This document shows, piece by piece, positions 57,639 to 64,000 of a DNA stretch of 64,000 bases. Under the pieces are notes generated by a model, which was not told the DNA's origin, searched no databases, and saw only the letters and a program-made list of their open reading frames with translations. The stretch's first letter is position 1; the number at the start of each line of letters is the position of its first letter. Source of the stretch: Sarcocystis neurona (Eukaryota; Apicomplexa; Conoidasida; Eucoccidiorida; Sarcocystidae); contig KL647289.1 in the NCBI GenBank assembly GCA_000727475.1, positions 9,217,507-9,281,506 on the forward strand. Direction: 5' to 3'. The position numbers and the translations under genes are program-made.

Positions 57639-60600
57639 CAGGAGAACCAGACGCACGACGTCCTGTGCCGTAACAGGCAGGCGGCAGCGCAGCATCGCCA
57701 ACCACAAAATTGTCAGCAGCAGCACGGTGTCGATGCGAGGGAGGCAGTCCGGCAGAGCAGCTGCATATACTCTCATCTGCAGCAGCGCATTCCTTCGTCG
57801 CTTTCTGCTGCTACTCTTCCATGGTTCCCTTCCCTCGTGTCGCTCAGACCGCTGCTGCAGCTGCTGCAGCGCAAGCCCCTGCTCCTGCTGGTTGCTGCTG
57901 CTCTCCTGCACCTCCTTGCGATGTTCCTGCTGCTGCTGCGTTTCCAGCTGCCAAGCTGCAGCACTTCTCTGCTCTTGCTGCTGGGCAAGCCGCTGCTGCT
58001 GGTCCTGCTCCTCCTTCTCCTCCTCGTGCTGCAGCAGCCTAGAGAGAAAGGCGAAGGAACGTCGAACCGCCCGGGTGCGCAGGGCGCGCAGGGCCCGCTG
58101 CGGCTGCATTACGCCCGCACGAAAGAGTGCCCACTCCTCCTCTTTCTCTGCAGCAGCGCCAGCAGCAGGCGAAGCAGCAGCAGCAGTGGCAGGAGCAGGT
58201 GCCGCAGTAGCGGCAACGCGACCGCGAGCAGGAGGAGGACGAGGAGAAGCAGCAGTGGTGGCTTGCGAGAGCATCCTGAGAAAGCGCTCTTTGCAGCTGG
58301 CGCCTCGCCTTCGCTGCTGCTTCATCACTTGCGACGTACAGCCGTCGGCCTCGCCTTCTGCTGCCGGTTTGCTGTCAGCCCTGTGTCTACCCAGCTTCGA
58401 GAATTCTTCTGCTGGAGCTACAGCCGCACCAGTACGCTCTGCTGCTCTTGCTGCTGCAGTTCGCTCTTTTGCTGCTGCGTTTCGCTCTCCTGCTGCTTCA
58501 GTTCGCTCTCCTGCTGCGGTCTGGCGCACTCCTCCGCTGCCACGTCCTCCTGCTTTTCTACGAAGAACGCGTGCTGCAGCCGCAGTCGCACGGGCAGCAG
58601 CAGCAGTACTGGAGGAGGAGTAGGAGCCTCTCGTGATAATATGCAATGGGGCTGTCCCTGGTGTTCCTGCTGCTGAGTGAAGAGCTCCCTTGGCGGCGGC
58701 TGCGCTTTCTTCTTCTACTACCGCATCTCGTTCTGCTGCTGCTGCGGCGTCTTCCCGGTCGTTCCCTGCCGCTACTGCTGCGCTTGACTCCAGTCCCACA
58801 TCACCTGCTGCTGCTGCCGCCTGCTCTGCCGCTGCTGCCGCGCTCTCTCCTTCCCCTCGTGCTGCAAGAGCTGCTGCTCCTCCTGCTATTCTGCCTGCTG
58901 CTCCTCCTGCAGCACAGTCTCCTGCACCTGATGCTGCCCTCTCTGCTGTCTGCGCTGGTGGACGACCTGCTGCTGCTGCCACGATTGCTGCACTGCGCAC
59001 TGCTGCGAGACCTGCTGCTGCTGCAGCCGCAGTGTCTCCTGCCTCTGTTGCTGTGGCGTGGCCCGCTGCTGCTGCTGCTGAGAGACTTTCTGAAGCAGTG
59101 CGACAAGAGCGTGCACCCTCCACAAGCGAGGCGCCGTCGCAGAATCCCCAGCGCAGCCACCGCAGTTGCTGCTGCGTGTTGCCCTTCACGGAGACGCGAC
59201 GCAGCACTGGCGAGCGCTGCTGCTGCTGTAGCCGCCCCAGCCGCTCAAGAAGCTGCTGTCCCAGTTGCCAGCTGCAGCAGCAGCTATCCAACTTCCACAT
59301 GTCGTCCTCCCATTCCTTGCTGCCGCTGGTGCTGCAGCGCCTTCTGACGTTCCTGCGCGTTACGTCGCAGCCGCTGTCACCGCGGTTGCCGCAACAGTCG
59401 CGGTGACTGCTGTTGCTGCCGCTGCTGCTGTTGTTGCTGCAGTTGTTACTGCTGCTGTTGTTGCTGCAGTTGTTACTGCTGCTGTTGCTGCTGCTGTTGC
59501 TGCTGCTGTTGCTGGTGCTGCTGTTGCTGCTGCTGTTGCTGCTGCTGTTGCTTGCTCGCTGGAGAGGAAGCTGCTGATCCTGCTGGTGGAAACGCTGCGC
59601 CAGCAGCAGCAGCGCGAGCTGCTGCGCAGACAGAACCTTGACGGACGGCGGCAGCAGCATCTTCGTGACCCGTGCTTCCGTACACAGCGCTGGCTTCCAC
59701 TTGCCCAGTCCTGCCGCTGCTGCTGCTCCTTCTCCTCCTCTTTCTTCCCTTTGGCTTCTGCCGCTGCTGCTGTGCCTGCTGCTGCTCCTGCGTCTGCCCG
59801 TGCTACTGTTCTTGGTGGCGCTGTTGCTGTCGCTCCTGATGGTGCTGCCCCGGAGGCTGCTTCGTGGAGAGAAAGCCTGTGCTGCTGAGGCCTTCGCATG
59901 CTCCTTTTGCTCCCCACACTCGCGGCGACCGCCGCCGTTCTCCTCTCCTGCTGCAGCAACTGCAGCAACTTTTGGTGTTCCCGTCCGTCCTTCTTCTGTA
60001 CGTACCGCTTCTCGTGACCCTCCTGCTGCTGCAGCGCCTCCTCGCTCTCCTGCTTCTGCTGCCAATGCTGTTGCTGCTGCTGCTGCTCTTCTTCTCGCTC
60101 CTGCTTTTACTGCTGCTTCGGTTGCTCTCCCATGCACCTCTGCCGCACCTCTCCTCAGGACCTGTGGCTTGTCCGCGTTGCTGTTACTGCTCCAAGTTGC
60201 TGCTGCTGCATGTTCGCGCTCGTCCTCTTCAAACGCATGCAACAGCAGAAATGGATCGGCAGCAGCAGCCGCATCACCTTCCACTCCCAGCACACGTGCT
60301 GCTGCCTCTGCTGCCGCTTGTGCTGCTGCCAGTGCTGGAACTTCAGCTGAGACGTCCCCCCCTTGGGCGGCCGTTCCCGCTGCTTCCTTACGTGCTGCTG
60401 CTGCTTCGTCTGCGGCGGCTTCTGTGCTGCGCATGCTGCTGGTGTTGTTGCTGCTGACCTTCCGCAACTTCCGCTGCTGCTGTCGCTGGTTCCGGACGCT
60501 GGCACCTTCTGTCGCCGGCTGCTGCTGCTGACGCGGCGCAGCGACCTGCTGCTTCTCCTGCTCTTGCAGCTGCTGGCGTTTCACCCGTCGCTGCTGCTGC

Positions 60601-61373
60601 TGCGCCTGTTGCAGTTGCTCCTGCGAGGAGTACAGCAGCACCGCCCGATTGTGTGGCAGCGACACGAACTGCTGCAGCAACCTTTTCGGGATGTTGCTTC
60701 TGTCACGCGGTCGAAGCGAAGCTGCTGCAACACATCGCTCTTCAGTAGAGGCCTCGCCAGCGGCAGGCGCAGTGGCACGAGACGCAGCAGCAAAAACGGG
60801 AACAGCGCCAGGAACGGCGGGAGCGGCAGAAACAGGAGAAGGAGCAATAGTAGACGCAGGTGCAAGAATCAGCTCCGCGGCCGCAGGGCACTCGCCTGCA
60901 GTTTGAACGTTGCTGCTCGTTGCGTAGCTGCTGTTTAGTCCATTCTGCTTCCTGTTGCTGCTGCGCTTCTTCTTGGGAGGGCCGGTGCTGCTGCTGCTGC
61001 AAGCGTCGTCGCCACCCGGCGTAGTGCTCCTGCGAAAGCGCCGCGGCGACTGCTGTTGAACGGGGTCAGCAGCAGCAGCACTCACAGCAAGCGCTGCTGC
61101 TGCAGCCAGACATGCGGCGCTGCAGTCCTCTGCTGTCGTTGCTGAGGCGCTTGTTGCTGCCGCGGCTGCGCGCGCAGCCCCTGCAGAGCCCACGCAGCGC
61201 TGCTGATGGTGCTGCTGCTGCGACAGGCCGAGATGCAGCAGCAGCAACGACAGAAAGTCGTGTTCGTAAACCGCGTCCACCTGTACCGCACCCAGCAGCA
61301 GCAGTAGTAGCAGCCGCAGAGCGCATCCTGCACCCCACATTCTACGACCAAACACTATGGAGACGCCTATCAA
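57639..61373 (-). CDS. Homopolymer-rich protein, possibly TAF1B/Rrn7-like
   Basis: The minus strand is open for over 1200 codons, with Ala, Gln, Ser and Asn-rich tracts. Conventional islands are VYEHDFLSLLLLHLGLS near the N-terminus, NIPKRLLQQFVSLPHNRAVL, WKPALCTEARVTKMLLPPSV, EEEWALFRAGVMQPQRALRA and, last, VYAAALPDCLPRIDTVLLLT with LWLAMLRCRLPVTAQDVVRL. The final pair resembles the helix and LRLPVTxxDLxRW motif of the TAF1B/Rrn7 cyclin fold, a TFIIB-related subunit for RNA polymerase I initiation; the Trp is not seen. A donor CTG|GTACGT ends this block at 57639, and the open frame beyond it (to 57360, Ala/Gln/Arg) is then probably intronic. The N-terminal zinc ribbon expected for the family was not found. 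The naming is tentative, the coding call firmer. Confidence 0.45.
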
Positions 61374-61573
61374 AGCGCATGCAGATGCAGCCAGTCATCC
61401 ACACACTATAGTTGAAGGCTTCCTATTTGCACATACGTATACACATGCAGAGGTTTTTATATCCAGCATGCACACATACATTGACGCAGATATATAGAAG
61501 AAGATAGGTACGTATATGTAGATAGAAGGACGAGCATGCAGCACGGGTTCTGAAGTAATACCACGGCGAGATA

Positions 61574-61800
61574 GTGTCAAGCAGCCTCTGCAGCTGCCGG
61601 GCACTCCCTGCAGCCGTCCAGCAGCACCAAGACCGGGAGAAGCAGCAGCGAAATCGAGACAGGCAGCAGCAAGACCGAGACAAGCAGCAGCATGACCGAG
61701 GAAGCAGCAGCAAGATTGAGGGAAGCAGCGGTAAGACTGAGAGAAGCAGCAGCAACACCGGGAGAAGCAGCAGCGACACGGCAACAGCGCAGAGGAGAAC
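61574..61800. repeat. Imperfect 21-30-bp CAGCAGCAAGACCGAGA repeats
   Basis: AGCAGCAGCAAGACCGAGAC-like units with GAGA or GGGA spacers repeat about eight times. Plus frames are Gln/Arg/Asp or Ala/Arg/Glu-rich and the minus is Leu/Ala-rich, so strand is undecided. Confidence 0.6.
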
Positions 61801-61997
61801 GAAGCGCGAGGGCTGCAATCAGCGAGATGCGCTGCGCTTCTGTGGGCGCTACCACAACTTGTCCTGCTGGTGGTGCTGCTGCTGTTGCTGTTGCTGCTGC
61901 TGCTGCTGTTTCGAAGGAGCTCGTGCCGCGCAGCGTTCCAGGACGCGCCAGCGACAAGGCCGCTATTCTACAATCGCGTATTGTTGCTGCTGCTGCA

Positions 61998-62104
61998 ACG
62001 TGCCCGTGGTGCTGCTGCTCCTACGTGCCCGTGGTGCTGCTGCTTCTATGTGCCCGTGGTGCTGCTGCTCCTACGTGCCCGTGGTGCTGCTGCTCCTCCG
62101 TGCC
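61998..62104. repeat. 25-bp minisatellite, about four copies
   Basis: The unit is ACGTGCCCGTGGTGCTGCTG plus CTCCT, with single-base variants (TTCT, ATGTG). 25 is not a multiple of three, so each strand cycles through all frames. Confidence 0.9.
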
Positions 62105-62531
62105 ACTGCTGCTGTTGCTGTATCGTCTTCTGTTCGCCTCTGCTGCTTTCATTTCTCATGGCCGCCGTCCCCTGGATCACGGGCGCTGGTCTATTTGCTG
62201 TTGCGTCTGCCAGGACTCTGTGCGTCTCCTCGTATTCCTCCTGGCGTCCTGCTGTCCTGCTACATGGTGGTCCCACTACTACGCTGCGTACAACTGCTGC
62301 TCACGCCGCATCGGCGCTGTCTCGACCCTCTGCTCCTGCTGCTGCTCCTGTCATTCTTCCCCTGCTACTGCTGTCTCTCTTCCGCTGCTGCTGCTGTCTC
62401 TCTTCCGCTGCTGCTGGTGCTGCTGCTTCCTCTCGCGACACTGCCACGTCTTCAATCTGGTGCACTGCTGTGCTGCTGTGTCTGTGCTGCAGCGGGCTGT
62501 TGTCTAATGCTGCTGCAGCGCGCGCGGTCTC
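62105..62531. other. CTG-rich spacer, undecided
   Basis: Plus frames are Leu/Cys/Ser-rich and minus frames short. It may be 3' untranslated or intronic sequence of the neighbouring minus-strand gene. Confidence 0.3.
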
Positions 62532-64000
62532 CTAGCTGCTGTGAACACCTGCTGTGGCACAGAGTCTCACGAGAAACGCAGCCTTCTTCGGGCTGAGACG
62601 AGAAGTACTTGCTGCGTCGAGTCCTGCTGCAGCACCGGGCGCCGCACTCAACCCCCTCGCAGCGCTGACGATACGCAGCAGCCAACGGGGCACCCCAGGA
62701 GCGAGCAGCTGCTGTTGCAGATTCTCCCCTTCTTCGTGACCACTTTCTGACCCTTTTCCCAGCGCAGCCACCGCAGCAGCAGTAGCTGCTGCTTCCTCGT
62801 CGTCTGCCGCTGCGGTGCTCCGTCCTCTCGCTTCTGCCTTCTCCGGCTCCGGTGCAGCAGCGGGTGCAGCAGCACCGGCAGCGGGCAGTGCGAGGCGTCG
62901 CGCTCGCGCTGCTGCAGCTGCTGCCGCTGCATCCCCGGCTGTTGCTGCGTCCCCGACTGCCGCTGCAGCCACTGCAGCAGCGAAGCCGTCAGCCAGGAAC
63001 AGTCCCGGCGGCCCTGCCGCACCTGCTGCTGTTGCTGCTAGCAGCGGATACCGCGCGTTGTTTTTCAACCTGACGATGCGCTGCGCTTGCCAAGCTGCTG
63101 CTGCAGCCACTGCTGCGTCCGGGGCCGAGGCAAGAGAGAGCGCAGCAGCAGGAACTCTCACACGAATATCTGAGTGTTTTGTGTAGCCGCGAGGAGCTGC
63201 CCGGTTCCAGCCTAACAGCGCTGCGGTGCTTACGAGGGTCTGCAGCTGCAGCACGCCCACCTGCTGCCTGGCCAGTGACGCAAATTGCTGCTGCTGCTGC
63301 TCTCCCTCGCGACTCTGTTGCAACGCAGAACTCGCTTGTATACGCTCACGCTCCTGCTGCTGCTGTTGCATCATCGCGCGCGCCTCCCCGCGCTGCTTCC
63401 TTCTCTTCGTAACACCGTCGCCGTGCTGCTGCCGCTTCTGTCCGGAGGAGTGCTGCTGCTGCTCCTGCCGTTCGGACGGCTGCCGATCTGCAGCGTCTCT
63501 GGCAGTCCCCGGTAGCAGCGCAAGCGCCAGACATTCTCCTTCTCTTCGCTTTCCCCGGTCTCCTGCTGCCTCCGCAGCTCCGTCTGCTGCAAGTGCTGCT
63601 GCTGCTTCTCCTCCTCCTCCTCTCCGTCCTCCTACTTCTTCTTCAGCAGCGAGAGACGAGCAGCACGACGAACCAGGAAGAGCACTTGCCGTTGCCGCTG
63701 CAGCACCAGGCGCTCTCCTTGCTTCTTCTGCTACATCAAGGAGGGCTGTTCCTCGCGGTGCTGCTGCTCGTGCTGCTACTTGTCCACTTGCTCCTGCTGC
63801 TGCTCTCGCACCGGGCCCGGGATCCGCTCCTGCTGGTGCTGCGGGCACCCAAGTGGCAAGTGCAGCTGCCGGTGCTGCAGCAATGCCCAACGCTTCTGCT
63901 GCAGCCGGTTGCTGCTGTGCTGCTGCTGCTGCTGTCTCCCGCACGCGCGCCGCTGCTTCAGCAGCAGCAGCAGCTTTGCAACCCCACAGGCCACCTCTCC
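62532..64000 (-). CDS. 3' part of an Ala-rich protein, unidentified
   Basis: The frame is open from the window edge to TAG at 62532-62534, so the 5' end is missing. Long Ala tracts are coded by GCA on this strand, with a Gln-rich stretch in the middle. Conventional islands are VLQLQTLVSTAALLGWNRAA, RGYTKHSDIRVRVPAAALSL, WQAQRIVRLKNNARYPLLAA and a C-terminal block PRWLLRIVSAARGLSAAPGA plus SPKKAAFLVRLCATAGVHSS. No motif is recognised. The C-terminal block looks like an amphipathic helical domain rather than repeat. Confidence 0.5.
   Translation of the reverse strand, partial: RGGLWGCKAAAAAEAAARVRETAAAAAQQQPAAAEALGIAAAPAAALATWVPAAPAGADPGPGARAAAGASGQVAARAAAPRGTALLDVAEEARRAPGAAAATASALPGSSCCSSLAAEEEVGGRRGGGGEAAAALAADGAAEAAGDRGKRREGECLALALLPGTARDAADRQPSERQEQQQHSSGQKRQQHGDGVTKRRKQRGEARAMMQQQQQERERIQASSALQQSREGEQQQQQFASLARQQVGVLQLQTLVSTAALLGWNRAAPRGYTKHSDIRVRVPAAALSLASAPDAAVAAAAAWQAQRIVRLKNNARYPLLAATAAGAAGPPGLFLADGFAAAVAAAAVGDAATAGDAAAAAAAARARRLALPAAGAAAPAAAPEPEKAEARGRSTAAADDEEAAATAAAVAALGKGSESGHEEGENLQQQLLAPGVPRWLLRIVSAARGLSAAPGAAAGLDAASTSRLSPKKAAFLVRLCATAGVHSS

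Noticed and set aside
1..64000. Telomere-like AGGGTTT arrays known from Eimeria
   Set aside because: I looked for tandem copies and saw none in this window.

Overview
The window looks like nuclear DNA of a coccidian apicomplexan, most likely an Eimeria species. The evidence is composition. Very long CAG/CTG-derived tracts (runs of Ala, Gln, Ser, and antisense Leu/Cys) alternate with AT microsatellites of the TATATGTA type and with repeat-poor blocks that have ordinary base composition. Genes are split by introns with GT..AG ends, often with a pyrimidine-rich tract before the acceptor. The repeat-rich and repeat-poor alternation with homopolymeric amino-acid repeats is what is known of Eimeria genomes. 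Species assignment is inference.

Layout. 1-1.6 kb: 3' part of a plus-strand acidic/Ala-rich gene with three exons whose phases fit. 2.1-6.2 kb: AT-microsatellite sequence carrying the short conserved exon of a minus-strand TsaD-type gene; 6.2-10.4 kb: its first conserved exon behind a huge Gln/Ala/Ser-rich open region. 11-17.7 kb: repeat-poor block with a minus-strand gene of short exons, a plus-strand signal-peptide exon and long stretches where I recognise nothing. 17.7-19 kb: a minus-strand large exon with a Lys-rich cluster. 19-22 kb: microsatellites and small candidate exons. 22.1-33.2 kb: one minus-strand gene, nucleolar complex protein 3 (NOC3), rebuilt from seven exons, four central junctions of which agree in phase and with the family alignment. 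33.3-36 kb: weak candidates on both strands. 36-41.4 kb: repeat-poor block with a roughly 700-bp inverted repeat and plus-strand short-exon genes. 41.5-48.6 kb: tandem repeats and low-confidence candidates. 48.6-53.9 kb: an uninterrupted minus-strand frame of over 1700 codons, unidentified. 54-57 kb: several minisatellites and a triplet-rich tract. 57.3-61.4 kb: a minus-strand homopolymer-rich gene with a possible TAF1B/Rrn7-like helix pair. 62.5-64 kb: 3' end of another minus-strand Ala-rich gene running off the window.

Two genes can be named with reasonable support. TsaD catalyses threonylcarbamoyl transfer to tRNA A37 in organelles, and NOC3 works in large ribosomal subunit maturation. A third (TAF1B/Rrn7, RNA polymerase I initiation) is only a suggestion. 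They are not an operon. The shared theme is translation and ribosome supply, which may be chance. Most of the novelty is structural: minisatellites whose unit length is not a multiple of three, a duplicated terminal exon in NOC3, a foldback duplication, and a recurrent 14-bp palindrome. I found no convincing undescribed multi-gene system.
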